From NCBI RefSeq assembly GCF_033807715.1, contig NC_084599.1:31332125-31396124 (forward strand): 64,000 nucleotides of DNA, read 5' to 3'. Below are positions 12,607-26,851 of the stretch, piece by piece. Every line of letters starts with the position of its first letter. Position 1 is the first letter of the stretch. Origin of the DNA: Cololabis saira (lineage: Eukaryota; Chordata; Actinopteri; Beloniformes; Belonidae). The position numbers and the translations under genes are program-made. The notes beneath the pieces are model-generated. The model did no database searches, was not told where the DNA came from, and worked only from the letters and a program-made list of their open reading frames with translations.

Positions 12607-15600
12607 ATAAAGATGTGTATGCAAACTGTGGCTGTCATGTGTTAGTGTATCAGCCAGTTCTGCACAGCCAGAGAAACGTGACTAGATTGGGAGCAGATTC
12701 AGCATCCTGGTACATGTGTATGCATTAGTTTATGTGTGTGTGTTTGTGTGTGTGTGTCTCTGTGTGCACAGTCAGAGTAAAGCCAGAGGTTAGTCACGCT
12801 TGGTGAGATATGAAAGAGCAGGGGATCCTCTGCCGTAAGGAACTTCTCGCACGCACACACGTGCCTTCATCTCTCTCTTTTCCTCCGCTTCCACCCATCC
12901 TCTCCATCTGACACGTCACACTCTCTTTAATGCTTCATAGGAATGCAGCAAAGCACGTATTTCTTGCTAACAGCTGATGATCACATTCAATTAGCAACTA
13001 TGACATAGTGGCAGTAACATGATTAAATTTACTCAACACACAAGATAAACTTTTTTACTCTTTTTTCTTTTTTTCAAAGCTCTACCTAACATTGTTACAG
13101 TGATTACAAATAATAAAAATATGAATTTGCTCCACCTGTAACACTGTCACTGTTTCTGCCTCACACACTCAATTATTTAATTTTGAATGCTTTCACTCCA
13201 AATGCATATTAAGAATACAAATGGAAAGTCAGCAAGAGGGCACATTTGCATGAAACAAGCAGAATAACATGAATGAAATGCTTCCTTTCTCTAAATTGTA
13301 TTTAAATGTTTAATCTGAAAGAATCAATGTCTACATTACATCTACAATATATGACATAAGGTTTTGAACGGAGCGTACAGGCGTCTGGTTCCAATGAAGA
13401 TTTTTTTTTTTAGATGACTTCATAGAGGTTTCAGTCAGCTAAGTGTCTTCAGGACAAAAACACAGACCTCCGCAGAAATAGAAGAAGAGATTCATCTATT
13501 TTGAATGTGTTCACATGCCTGACCTAGTTAAGGTGAGTTTGATTTATCTTCTCAGGCACCTAAACACATTCAGAAATGGACACATTGCTGGCAAGGTAAA
13601 AGCTCACTCTAATGTATTTTAATGTTTTTTCCTCACTGCTCTGCATTTACGTTCATGCATCCTCCTTGTCCCTCTACATGTATCTTACATTCACACATGA
13701 TTTTAATTAAATTATACAGCCGTCAGTGTCTTTTCAATTCGAAAAGTTCTGATTATTATTCGCCCTGTCAGCTCAAGTGAAATACTTGTGCAATTCATTG
13801 CATTATTTAAATCTCAATAAAATAAGTCAAAACTTATTTTAATATGCTAGCATTACAAAGTCACTGGAAATACACATTTTCCCCCTTGCGCCGTGATTCA
13901 AAGGGAATATGTCTTATAATCCAAATAATTTTCTGAAGCAAAACTGAAGCAATTTGTCGTTTCTAAAGAATAAAATGTAAATTTGTCTTGTTTCAGCCAC
14001 TTGACACAACAAAAGGAAACCAACTGTGCGTGATTGAGCCTGCCCCTTGAATAACTGTATCAATCTTTTACAACATGGTGTCCCTGGCATTTATACTCAG
14101 ATTGTGGTGTACACTTTACCAATACTCTCTAAATGTTGCTCATGCACAGAACTTGTAGCAAACAATGTAGAAGCATATCTCGATTTTCAAAAAGATGAAC
14201 AAAAACATCTTTTATCTTTGACAAATTATTGTTGCCATTGCGAAAATAGTCAACGGAGGATTAAGGCAGCAGACGATCATTCAAATGATTTTCAGAGGCA
14301 AAGCCCTTATGTAATGCGGTAATGCAAAACAATTACATGGTGTCATAGCACAACCACATCATATTAATGAGGCAAAAAAACAACTGGAAACTGTATTTTG
14401 ACAACTTTAGACTTCACATCCAGTGCTCCCAGAGGCGTTCAAATGCGCAAAAAGGGTTTCCATTACACCTTTGCCATAAACTGGATTATCGATACGCCTG
14501 GAAAAACCACCTCATGAAAGTGTAAAAAGGTTTTTGCAATACTTGTCAGTATTTTTTTGTGCAAATCCTGGAGTAATGGAAACGTGACTTGTCTCTTTCT
14601 CTCACACACACATAAGATTGTTTCTTTTTGCTTCTTTAGAGCTGCAACAGTTTGTTTACTTATTTAACATAAAAGGGGATTCAGGTGAACAAAAGATGTA
14701 AAGATATAAGTCTGCAAACTGATCATTTAAACACAACCATCTCCCAGAAATCTTTCTGTCAGTACAACTTTGTAGTATCCATAAGATACACTAATATTTT
14801 GATTTATGCATCTCCTACTGGGGCTGACATTTGCGTAAACTAATTCTCTCTCTCCCTCTCTCTCTCTCTCTAGCCTCTATGTAACAGGCCTTCACGATGA
14901 GGTGATCTAATAGGACAGCAGTGGAGTCTATACAGACAAGTATAGCCTACGTGCTGCACAGTCAACAGCAGCATTCTCAGGAATGCAAATACTCATGTAC
15001 AAAACCAGTCCTAAGGTCTACCTGCACTTTCTTACAAGGTAGTACTGTACATCCATGAGCAAACTGATCGCCCTCCTCTCAGCCTCAATCTCCTTCTTTG
15101 TCTCTTGTTCATACCACCAGACCTTGCCTAGTTTTCTGATCTTGTTGAGACAGGCTCATTTATCAATTCATAAAGGCATTTTTGGGTTAGCGGTGTGTTA
15201 AATGGCTATTCATAAACGCAGCCAAGTGCACCAATATTTCCTCCACATCAAGCAAACCACTTCTTAGGTTTTTGGGGCAGTGAGGACTTTAATATTTCAT
15301 ACTGTATGTTGAATTTCCACTCAACAGTTCCAGAGTACTTGCAAGATGATGATTGTCTCTTTTAGCTTAAGCTTTTCCTTGTACAGCCAAATGTTATGTA
15401 ATAAGAAAAGCTGCACACTGAGGGGCGTGATGGCATTGATTAAATAATGGGTTATGGATATCAAGGAACTGTTTTAGTGTTAAAACTATGCAGGGAATAT
15501 TGTCAAAATATGGATTTACACAATACAAATCCCACAATGGTCACTGAAATAATCTCCAAATGTAATATTATAAATACTAATGACCTGAAAACTGACAATA

Positions 15601-15639
15601 AAATAAAATCAGACATTGTTTTAAAATTTGGTTCAACAA

Positions 15640-16180
15640 AACACTGAACAAAAAACAAACAAACTGGCCAGGGCAAATATGAGTTGGTACCCCTAGAAAA
15701 GATGTACAATAATGAGACCACAGTGACAACCAAGGAGGACTCCACAGTTGAAAGAGCATCATGACAAAAAGACTGTAATTTGTCTAACTATATACTGACA
15801 ATCCACAAAGCTTCTGGGAGAATGTCCTTTGGCCAGATGAGACAAAACTGGAGCTTTTTGACAAGTCACATCAGCTCTATGTTTATAGACACAAAAATGG
15901 AGCAGTCAAAGAAGACTGTAGCTACTGAAACATGGAGGAGGCTCGGTTATGTTCTGGAGCTGCTTTGCTGCGTCTGGTACAGGCTGTCTTGGTGCAATGA
16001 GATCTAAAAACTATCAAGGCATTTTGGAGCCAATGTGCTGCCCAGTGTAAGAAAGTTTAGTCTTAGTTGCAGGTCAAAGGCCTTGCAACAGGATAACAGG
16101 ATAACACATAACACACAACTAGAAAACAGCCAAGAACAAAACATTGGACTGTTCTGAAATGTCCCTCTGAATACTGATGT
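15640..16180 (+). pseudogene. Degenerate Tc1-type transposase fragment
   Basis: Pieces in different frames recall Tc1 transposase: FWENVLWPDETKLELF (the catalytic-core WSDE region), YVYRHKNGAVKE, METWRRLGYVLELLCC, and later a block resembling the QQDN..HT region followed by AKNKTLDCSEMSL. Frameshifts and stops break it into short frames, so it is a dead copy. Inverted ends were not located. Confidence 0.75.
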
Positions 16181-16689
16181 ATATCCTATTAAAATAAATA
16201 ATATAATAGCACTCTAAAATAAAGACTAGGAAATGTGGCTCAAATTATATAATTATATAATTATCTTTTGCAGGCTAAAGGGTTAAAACATACATCTCAA
16301 GTTTGAGTGCAGGAGTGACACAGAGACTTGCCAGTACAGTCGTTTTACAGAACATAGCTGTCTGCGTGCTCTTAAAACAAAATAACATACAGTTCTCAAA
16401 ACAACATCTTTGCAGCTGTGTATGGCAGTCAAACCCAAACTGCACAGACACAATACTGGTAAGAAGTGAGTGTACTCAAAATGACCTCACGGAGTGACAG
16501 AAATATCCATCACCAACAAATTTGTTGACACACACTACTAGATTCCTTCCTCTTTTTAACCATTTATTTTCTTCATAAAAAAAAAAAGATCACGGTCGGG
16601 AACTTCTCAAAAAACCCAGTGACTAGCTAGAAACTTTGAATGCATACATCGTTAATGCCCCTCTCTGCCTCTGTGTTGGACTCCAGAAT

Positions 16690-17000
16690 CCCCCCCCCCC
16701 CCCCCGCTCCAGGTGTTTACCCATGGGATATTCTGAGGAACACTAATCAAAATCACCAGTCAAATACTTTCTCCAGCTCCACAAAGCCTATGTGGACCAG
16801 TTGGACAAATTGTCATGAGGATCCTAGCAAGGGTTTAAAGCTGGTTAAGCATTTTACGGTGTGAACTGAATCCACACTGGGGGTAGTGATTAATGATGCC
16901 TTCTGGATCTGAGGTTTAACTAATGACTTGAGTCTCTTCTCCAGCTCCTCTGTATAAAACCTTAACAGGGAGGCTGCGGAGTGTGATTCACCTGCAATTG
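16690..17000 (-). pseudogene. Degenerate LINE reverse-transcriptase fragment
   Basis: Read on the minus strand, one frame gives FYTEELEKRLKSLVKP and a later frame gives QLVHIGFVELEKVFD, close to the LINE motif GF(V/I)DLEKAFDRVP of the reverse-transcriptase domain. Frameshifts and a poly-C run break the frame. Confidence 0.55.
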
Positions 17001-18278
17001 AATCACACTCTCTAGTATCGCTTGTTGAAAAGGGGGAGGCACACAAAGGCGTGTCAATTATATTCAAACATTACTTTATTTGAACTGTATAGATTAATTG
17101 GGCTTCACCCTGTGCCATGACTGAAACAAGTCTTGAGTGTGTATGCTGAAACAGAAATATTGTGTTTTTCATTTGCCCATTTTGCTCTTTTTGGGTTTTT
17201 TTTATGCAGGGGTTCATACCACTGTCTAGTGAGGAGAATTAAACTTCTTCCCATCAATGTAAAGCCACAGCCATTTCATTACATTTCCTTGCATTCCTGT
17301 TATTACTTACTGTGCGAAAGTCCTAGAGGCAGAAGGGTGTAATTTTGTTTTGTTGCTGTTATCTCTCTTTTCTGCTTTGGAAAGTAGTAATAGTGGCACA
17401 ACTGAGATACAAATGAGTGCTGTGTGAAAGGGCGATTCCAGAAGGCATATTACAGGCATGAGAAAACTCCTCACAGTTAATGAAATCAATCAGAGCATTA
17501 CAGCCCTACTAGCCCCACTAGACACTAGCCCCGAGTCCAACCTGGAGGAAGAGCAACCTGGATGAGCTACCATCTGCTGAGACTGATCTAACAACCCCCT
17601 CGCATGACCATGGAAACATCACAACTGCTGTAAGGAACAGCCACGTAGAAACTTTAATTCACATTTATTCACTAGTGTGTTTTATTCAGTGCCTAGATCA
17701 GTGACCAGACACATTAGGAACTTGTTGTAGACTGCAAAGACAGAGAAACAGATGTTCAGATTGTGCAATAACATAATGGTTTCTGAAAACACACACAATA
17801 TTGCAATATACTAAGCTAAAAACAAAAAGAATATTGTGCATCACATTTTGGTATCATGTCGGGCCACATGCTTTAGAGTCAGTAAAATAACGTCTTCAAC
17901 AAACCCCAGTGCACCATGTACAGAGGTATTATTTTCCACTGCTCCCTTCTACCCTCAGTATAGATGAAGCTACATTATTAAGCCATGATTAACTGATTAA
18001 TTGAGTCATGAAGTTTAACTGCTGACTCAACTGGACTAAATCTGTGCAAACACATTATATTTGAGTCACAAACAAGCAAATGCATCAATAAGTGGGAGCT
18101 TGCAGTTGAGCAACAACAGCAAAACATAACACCAAACATGAGTTACTGATCAATTCAAATAAACTGATCCTGCACTCTTTGGCCCAGCTACAGATCTATA
18201 TTGTTGTCTAAATTCATAAATTCATCGATGAAACTCTTTGTACTTCACTCACTTTAATCACATTCAAATATTATATAA

Positions 18279-18381
<103 letters not shown>

Positions 18382-18689
18382 TTATATGGGTAACAATCAA
18401 ACCTGACTGAGGAAATCTAACATAAAGTCCAGTTACAGTATTAAGGGAAAATTGTTTGGAATGATTTTCTATTCAGTAATCATTCAATAGGCAAAAAAAA
18501 CATGATCCATAACTCCATCTTGGCCAATTTTATATTACAAAAACACTTAAAAACAACGTAGGTGACTTCTGTAGATGTTGCAGTTCAAACTAATGTTCTG
18601 GTGTGTAAATGAAAACCAACAAAAAATGCATCACCTCTGTGTCCTCTGCTCAACAATACCGCAGCCACCCAAGCGCAAAAAGGACATGC

Positions 18690-18965
18690 TTTTTTGGCAG
18701 GTATACCAGGTGCTAATATAGTACTCCACCTAATTACTAGCAGGACCTGGAGAAGTGCAGCCAGGATAACAGCCGACCCCTTTCATCTCGGGCACAACCT
18801 TTATCAGACCTTCCCCTTTGGCAAGAGGCTCCGGTCCATCTGGACCGGGACCTCTGTTTGTTGCACTATTTTCTCTTTTTCTTCTTACTCTGTTTGCACT
18901 CTGTTTTTTACCTGGTTATAAAGCTTTTCGTTGCTGACTGAATTGATAAATAAAGTTGATGTCAA
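18690..18965 (+). mobile_element. LINE 3'-end fragment
   Basis: The frame contains SAARITADPFHLGHNLYQTF and PFGKRLRSIWTG, recalling the LINE block (DP.HPGH.LF..LPSGKR.RSI), then a T-rich tail ending AATAAAGTTGATG. Degenerate but recognisable. Confidence 0.65.
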
Positions 18966-19284
18966 CACAGAGTTTGTCCGGTGTAGACAGTAATTCTACT
19001 ACTTAATCAGATTCACATCTCGTTTAATATTGCCTTTCACTCATTTTGTGACATGCACATGCTCTACTCTAGAAACTGAAACATATTTATTTTTGTGTGA
19101 TTTTATACAAATGAAAAAAAGAAAAAAATGAATACCACATTGCATATTGCCAGCAGATTTGTCTTAATGCTTTTCACTTCAGACCTCAACTTTTAGAACT
19201 CTGAATTGTCTAAATCACTTAAATTGTCTTGTACATGAAATATGCTTTTCAAATAAACTTGCCGTGCATTCACTAAAATAATGT

Positions 19285-19497
19285 TTAGCGATAGATTAAG
19301 AAGAATTAATGCTGAAGACACTTTCAAGAGAGGACTTAAAACTCACCTTTTTAACAAAGCATATGCCAGCTTTGATAATTTGATAAATTATTATTTTTAT
19401 TTTTTTTTTTTTTCTTTCCTCTTGTAAGCACTTTGAGATTTCCGAATGGAAAGTGCATTATAAATTAAATTCATTATTATTATTATTATTATTAAGA
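19285..19497 (+). mobile_element. L2-type LINE 3' tail
   Basis: It encodes FKRGLKTHLFNKAYA, the usual last peptide of fish L2 elements. It continues through GCACTTTGAGATTTCC to a terminal ATT microsatellite, as in many fish L2 tails. Confidence 0.65.
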
Positions 19498-19583
19498 TAT
19501 TGGCTATAAACTTCTATTTGGAATAAGGCAACAGAGCACAGATCTGCCTTCCTTTTTATCTAACTCTACATTGATAACCCACA

Positions 19584-19733
<150 letters not shown>

Positions 19734-20219
19734 GAGCCTCTCTCACACTCTGCTGCAGGCTACTACTTTTCACCTTAGTTAACCTCAACAAGTAAGCTTT
19801 CCTCACAACCTCTTTCCTTTACCATCACAGCACATACTTTCCTCTTCAGTCTCTCTCACTGTGCAATACTTCAACTCTACTCAGTACCCACAATACGTTT
19901 CCCTAACTATCTCAGACAGGCACAGACAGGCACACACACACATGCACGCAAAAGTCACTACCTACCTTGCATCCAAACATCAGAGATATGGTGTTGTTGG
20001 TGCATGCTACTTTGCAGTGGCACAACATGTGGCTAACGTTAGCTAGCTGGTCCCACGCTGGGGGGGCATCCTACCTTTCATGCACACTTTTTACACTCAC
20101 ACACCTCCACACAAGCGCTCATGCTTACACACACACATGCACATGCATGTGCTGTATCAACTGTGCTCCATCCCATCCCAAAAAGCCCCCACTCTGCTGC
20201 CCCCCCCTCCGCCCCCCAG

Positions 20220-20318
20220 CCCGCCCCCCCACCGCCTGACTACGGTCCTCAGCTGTGGCAGGCCTGCATCCTCTCTCTCATGCTCTTCATCATTCTCAGC
20301 ATCATCATCTTCATCAGG
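20220..20318 (+). CDS. Candidate plus-strand exon encoding a transmembrane segment
   Basis: The segment is bounded by a long C-rich tract ending in CAG and by AGG|GTAATC. It is 33 codons, phase 0 at both ends. It reads PAPPPPDYGPQLWQACILSL, then MLFIILSIIIFIR: a proline-rich, acidic-aromatic lead, a hydrophobic helix of about 18 residues and a positively charged end, the layout of a single-pass membrane protein. I do not recognise the family and cannot find partner exons. It is antisense to the DLG1 intron. It could be chance in C-rich sequence. Confidence 0.25.
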
Positions 20319-21602
20319 GTAATCCTTGTAGCTGGTCAGGATGCAGAGAGCGACATGGTGACTGGCTGCCCGTGTTCCAATGTTTGGGAGAGAGTGTCAG
20401 GATGTGTTAGCACGTGTGTGTGTGTGTGTCTGTGTGTGTGTGTGTGTGTGCTCAGTGTGTTGGTGTTGTCAGCATATGTGTGTCAGCCTTTTTGTGAGTC
20501 CTCATGAAGAAATGTGCCAGTAGATAAGTGTGTGTGTCAGCATAGATGTGTTCTGTGATGTCCTCAGAAGCAGCAGCAGTCCCAGTCCTATGTCTCCTCT
20601 GTCTCTGTGTGAGTGTTTGCCTCTCTTTCTCTATCACTGCCCCTCTCCCTCTCTCTCGCTCTCCCTCAATTCGCTCCACTGACTCTCTCGGCCCGCCTCT
20701 TAACACCAAGATAAATGAGATAAAGACAGAAAAAGAGCAAAGACCTTCTCACAGAAACCAAAAAAATGTCTTCTATCACCCATTTTGACATTTTAGATTC
20801 AACATAAATCCTTTTTTATTTATATTTTTTAAGTATTATTCATATATTTTTGTAAATATTCATACACCATAAAGGTTAGAGCATTATACAGGGGAAAGGG
20901 AGAGTTGACAAGAGCAAAAGGGCTAAAACTGATTTAACTAAATATAACACTGGTGGAGAACAGGGGAGTGCAATCCTCAGAGGCAAATGAGGTTAGAATC
21001 CTAAATGGGGGATAATGGAATATAAAATTAAAATAGGATTGTAGAGGAGGCAGTGCTGGTGAGGGTAAGTACTTGGTGGAAAAAATTGCAAAATTCCTAT
21101 ACAATTTGTATGATTTCTATTGTTTTCTTTGAACTAAAAAATAAAAAGCATTAAAATGCTTCAACAGTGACACCTGATGGACAGGTGAGAAGGTGCAGGG
21201 TTCAGTGTGGAGAGCAGGATGGCCTCCTGTTGTCCTCATATGCATCTCTTATCAGTTAAATATTTTCCTTTTTTTCATTTTCCAACAGTCATTCATTATT
21301 GCGGACATAAAAACAACGTCCAAAAGTAGGACATTCTGCCAAATTAGTTCTGTTGATGCAGTTGTTTGCAAATTCTGTGCACACAGAGCTTGTTGCAGCA
21401 GCTCTGGAGGGCTATTGAGCTAACACCCGAAATAAATTTCAACAGCGGAGGCAGTGTGACACTGGGAGGTGGATGGAGATCTCTGCTCCGCTGCAGCAGC
21501 CTCAGGCGTTGCTCCCTCAACCATCCAGACCGGCGAATGAGCGATACCCAAGTGATTCACAGGTCACAACGTGTATGTGTTATGAGTTATGAGTTATGAG
21601 TT

Positions 21603-21640
21603 AGTATTTACTATTCCATTCCACTGGAATAGTAAATACT
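21603..21640. repeat. Perfect short inverted repeat (hairpin)
   Basis: Arms AGTATTTACTATTCCA and TGGAATAGTAAATACT (16 bp each, no mismatch) enclose a six-base loop. The hairpin directly follows three tandem copies of GAGTTAT. Function unknown. Confidence 0.85.
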
Positions 21641-21853
21641 TACAGTTAATATTACATTTATTGTTATACTTAAGATTGTAAAATAATTTTACTGAACCAC
21701 TTTCAGTGTCAGTGTGTTGATGTGTCCTTGTATATCAGTATTATGTAAATGTTACCATTTTGTCACGCAACAAAGCCTTCTTGAGAACAAAAGAGACCCA
21801 TTTATTCTTTAATAATGGTATGGGTAGACATTAAAGGTAGAGTAAGTTTATGC

Positions 21854-22699
21854 CAGGAGTTCCCAAACTGGGGGGCGCGGCACTATTGCAGGGGGGGCGC
21901 GGCGAGGTTGGAAGGTAGATTAATAAAAAAAATAAAAAAAGTTTTTTTTTTTTTTTTTTTTTTTTCTTTAAGATTTTGCCTTCAATACATATGTGCCGTG
22001 AGAGAGAGACAGGAAATAGGGGGAGGAGAGAAGGAGAATGACATAAAGTAATGGTCTGGCCGGCGGGAATCTAACCGGGGACCTGCTGCTTCAGGCCCCA
22101 CAACTACCCGGTGCTACTGGAAGGAAGATGCAAGTGGTAATCTCTCACCTGCAACCCCGGTTTGAGAGGATCTGTAACATGAACAAGCCCACCCCACAGT
22201 CACTGAAGGGGTGGGGATTAAAGCTGACATTTTTGCAGAGCAATTGTTGAAATTTTGATTATTTGTTTAGCTGTTGCTTCTGGTTTTTTTTCCTCAGGGA
22301 GATTGTTATTTTTGGAAAAAAATATGTTGAAAGTAATGCATACTGTATTGTACAGTAAAAAAGCAAAAAAAGAAATGTGTTGCACACACGAAGCAAGCCC
22401 ACTCACATCACTGAAAAGATGTGGGGATTAAAGGCGTAATTTTTGTAGAGCAAATGTTCAGATTTTGGCTCCTGTTTGAATTGTTGTTGTTTCAATCTCT
22501 GTGAGCTGGACAGGTTGAAAATACATTTTTACAGAGATGGACAGGTTTTTCGCACATATGTTCAATATATGAAATAAATTGCAGTCACATTTGAATGCAA
22601 AAGATGTGTGTGTCTGTGTTGGGGTCGAGGGGGGGCTCGAAAATTCTGTTACGTACAAAAGGGGGGCCTAGCCTGGCAAAAAAAGTTTGGGAACCACTG
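21854..22699. mobile_element. hAT-type element (CAGGAGTTCCCAAACTGG terminus), exact 8-bp target duplication
   Basis: The left end CAGGAGTTCCCAAACTGG and right end AAAGTTTGGGAACCACTG are inverted repeats of the Charlie/Zaphod style. They are flanked by GTTTATGC on both sides. The interior has a direct duplication (GTGGGGATTAAAG around 22,210 and 22,422). It also has a segment at about 21,990-22,130 resembling an antisense tRNA-derived SINE (GGCGGGAATCTAACCGGGG). Confidence 0.85.
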
Positions 22700-24111
22700 G
22701 TTTATGCAAACCCTCACGTAGACCCTGAGCTGACTGTGTTTTCAACTTCAATCCAGGAGCTAATGTTTGATTTGTCTGGAAAAACTGGGAATATACCACT
22801 GGATTTACAGTTTCATTAATTTTACCATCAGTGTCCAAAAGCAAATGTATAGAATGCAATCATGAACTGAATTGTTTAAAACATACCTTTTACAACTAAC
22901 CAAAAGGTACCAACTAACCAAAAGGTACTATATATTACTATATTACATTTCCATGCCAAAATATAAACTCATTGGGAAAATTTTCTTAGTTACACAAAAA
23001 AATAAAAAAATTAACACTAGCTTCAAATAGCCAATTAGTGTAAAATTCATTGCCACATGTATCTTGACACCAGTTTTGCCCTCACCGGCTTTTTTTTTTA
23101 ATTCACCAGCTGCCACTTGTGGTAAGAGAGAGATAGAGAGACAACCAGGCCCCAGAGTCGAGGATTAGAGCATAGACAATGCTGTTACATCACCCTTAGT
23201 AAAAATCCATGACATCTCAAAGAAAAGTGCACGCATACATACACTGCTGCGTTAATTTCCTCAGTCACATTTGGTTTAGCACTTTTGTCATTTTTATTTA
23301 AATACTTCTGCATCAACTTAAATTGACCCCACTCCTGGTTGATCCTTCATTATAATTGTATAAAAACTTGCATAAATTCAATTATACGATCAGAGCAAAA
23401 GTTGAAGAGAAGCAAGGAGGAGGCTTTTGAGAAATAAAGGGAAGCAGAAGTCAAACAAGTTAAAGCTCACTCCTCGGGCGAGACTCTTGATGCTGATGGC
23501 TGGGCCATCTGGCCTGTAACACACATGCAAACAGAGCCCAGCACACACAGCAGTGTCGCTGTGGTTGTCTTTGCCTTCTCACCCCAAGTTGAAAATAAAC
23601 AACGCAGTATGGGTGAGAAGAGGATGGAGAGAATCAAACAATGGGGAAGAATTCAGGCGGTGAAGAGAAAACACTGTGTTTTTGAGGTCACTGGAGAAAA
23701 TATTACAAAAGAAAAGTAGACAAGACAGCGGGCAGCATGTGTATAAGCCCAAAGACTGATCCAGGCAGACAAGTCATTTTTGTTGTCTTACTTGGGATGT
23801 TTTTTAATTTGTCCTGCATATACAGTCCCTCTTCAAACGTTTTAGGAGGTAAGCCACCTGGCTCTTCTATTCTATAATATCATTGTATAATTTCTAATAT
23901 CACTGATTGCACCGTAAAGACTGAGTGCTGCACAAGTTGGTAACTATAATGGAGAATGCTGCACATTTGCTACACAATGCAGTCATTAAAAACATTTCTT
24001 TAAAAACTACAACCTTATTTATGGTCATTTCGTACTACGTGAGGAGAATTTATATGAAACAAAAATGTATTTCTATACCCTTATACCCCTTCTAAACCAC
24101 TCTTCAGAAAC

Positions 24112-24667
24112 TAGGGCTGGGGATCGATTCAAATGTCAAGAATCGATTCGATTCCGATTCTTAAGATTCAGAATTGATTATCAAGATTTGATTCGATCCG
24201 ATTCGATTCGATTTCGATATTGATTTGGGTTAGTGTTATTAAAACTGTTTTTTGAGCTGTTGCATGAATTATATGACTGTAGTTATGCAAAATATTACTA
24301 CTAGTATTATATTGAGATTAAACAGCAAGTATTGGCAGCTAATGATGCTGTTAGGACCAATCACCTCCCAGAATGCTGATAGAACTGCTTTCAGAAACAT
24401 CGTGGGGCAGAATTACCAAACAGATCCAGGGCACAAACAGAGACGGATGAAATCGGTTTTATTTTTTCCCACATTCCGTTTTTATTTGTTCCATTTTCGG
24501 TCTATTTTGGTTTTTAATTTTTGAGCATTTGGTTTTTAGCATTTTTTGCAAATGTAACCCCAAGACAGAATATAAAGTAATGAAATATATCTTGGGGATA
24601 AACAAAAAAATAACCAAAAGTTGTAATGTAATGATGAAAAAAAATTATAAATAAATAAATAAATAGA

Positions 24668-24702
<35 letters not shown>

Positions 24703-24803
24703 AAAAAAAACCCAAAAATTAAAAAACATATGAATCGATTTTTAGGAATTCATATGAGAATTGATTTAGAATTGGGAAATCGATTTTTTTCAACACAGGC
24801 CTA
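24112..24803. mobile_element. Non-autonomous hAT-type element, exact 8-bp target duplication
   Basis: It begins TAGGGCTGGGGATCGATT and ends in ACACAGGCCTA after an inverted ATCGATTT-rich subterminal block. It is flanked by the direct repeat TCAGAAAC (24,104-24,111 and 24,804-24,811). The interior holds an AAAT microsatellite and no transposase frame. Confidence 0.88.
24643..24703. repeat. AAAT tetranucleotide microsatellite
   Basis: About fourteen AAAT units with one G interruption, inside the hAT-type element. Confidence 0.95.
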
Positions 24804-25998
24804 TCAGAAACGTAGGTGATGTAACTAATAAAATAAAAATTTGTTCGACTTTACAACACAAATAATATTCACAGCCTGGTTCCAAAAAGTGGTTCTGGTC
24901 TCCATAGCAATAATTACATTTCCTTCGCATGACAACTGTCCCTGGGGCAAAATATTTGTCTACCACATCAGGTAAAATTAAAATTATGTAAAGCAATAAC
25001 TGTGTGGAATTTTGATTGGCAGCTGGTACAGACAGTGGCTCCCTGTCATCATTTCTGCTCGTTTTTAGCACTGTATTGTCCTGAATAAAGACCAGACAAA
25101 GCATAGCCATTAATATTTTAGGGAGAATCCTCGTTTTATACTGTTTTTACTTTTTTTATTTTTTGTTAACAGACTCCCATGACAAGCTGTGGGTTGACCT
25201 GGGAAAGGCAGCTTGTGCTTACCAGGAATCCGCTGCATTAAGCTGATTCCAGGTAATTGCTGATGTTGTCACCAAACCATCAGAAACAGGAGGTCCTGCT
25301 GCACATTTTCAACAGCAGCTCTGCAGCTCCTCTGGCTGCTCTCTTTTGGAACCTCACCTCGTGCAGTACAAGGAAAAAGAGGCTTCAAAAGCCCCCTTGA
25401 GCAACCATACAAGGGTCACAGAGGGTTGTCCAGTTCTTCTACAGTCTGGCTTTTAAGTGCTGGCTGCCAACACTATTGTTTGTTTACAGTTTACGCAACC
25501 AAGGCTTTCTTTACAGCCAGCAGATGGTAAAGAGACATTCACTGAAAGTGACAAAGAGTGCCCTGGATTAGAAGTCAAGGGGAATCTCTTACCCTCCCTT
25601 TAATAAAGTGGTATTGAAGGGAATTAAAGTGAATTTTTAATTTAATTTCAGTAAAAGGAAATTAACTAAACTGAATTCAAATGAACTGATTTTAAAGGAA
25701 CTGAACAGAGTGTTACCGAATTGAATAAACTGAAATGACCTCAACTGAAATGATCAGACGTATATACATTATATACATTATCAAAAATTAATTGTGAATT
25801 TATGTACCAATCAGAGATTTAGATTCACAGAGAAATCTCAAATTGGAATCGTTCAGAACAGAATAGGATTTGTTGGTGCCAGCTCTTTAAATGTTGAGGC
25901 TTTTTGTGATTACTTTGCTGTCTTAGCGAGCTCCAGTCAGTTCATTTAGGTTAGAAACAGATGGACATCTGCAGATGTATGTCGATGCCCGCATATGC

Positions 25999-26120
<122 letters not shown>

Positions 26121-26827
26121 GTCTGGTCTGTAAAGTGGTATGACAGACCAGACTGCGGAAGAGAAAGAGAAATAAAAACAATGGGAGAACACAAGAAATA
26201 GTAAAAAGCAAAGAAACAAATGACAAATGGAAGAGAGGAGGGGGGAATGAGAGAGAGAGAGGATGCTACCTCATGAGCCCAGCAGCCATGCACTACATGT
26301 TAACATTAGTAGGTCAGCCAGCACAGAAATAACTACACTGTGTGTATTTGTGCGTGATAACCTCTTACGTTCCCTATTAGCCAATCACCGAGGATTCCCC
26401 ATTCTACACGCGGACCAATTAGAGGTGACGGCATTTATCAACATTTCAAATCCGGTCACATGATCATCTTTTACCAGCTGTGTTTTCCGTGTCCACATGA
26501 GTGAACGTTACTCTCTTTACATCTGTCATCCTCCCTCTAATACTGCACGAGAAGCGCCTGATTGCTGCTGAAAGCTCCCAGCAGCAAATACCAACTGTCT
26601 TAAATATCAGTCTTAAAAGACTTATTTATTGAACATTTTACATGAAAAAGAAAACCCAATAAACAAGTCAACTGCTGATGTAGTGGAATATTAAATGCAG
26701 ATCAGTGTCAGTGTCACTGCAGGGAAATACAGTATTTGGGAACACATCATTTGTTTATTTTGGTCATACATGCACTGCCACTAAGTGGTAAAACACAGAT
26801 ACCGCAGCATCTAGACTTTGTTTTTAT

Positions 26828-26851
26828 AGATAGATAGATAGATAGATAGAT
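26828..26851. repeat. ATAG tetranucleotide microsatellite
   Basis: Six ATAG units. Confidence 0.9.

Noticed and set aside
14440..14585. Possible TIR element with TTTCCATTAC and GTAATGGAAA arms
   Set aside because: The inverted match is only about 11 bp and no flanking duplication was found, so it is not listed as an element.
22040..22110. tRNA-like box B sequence (GGCGGGAATCTAACC)
   Set aside because: There is no complete cloverleaf. It is better explained as a piece of an antisense tRNA-derived SINE inside a hAT-type element.
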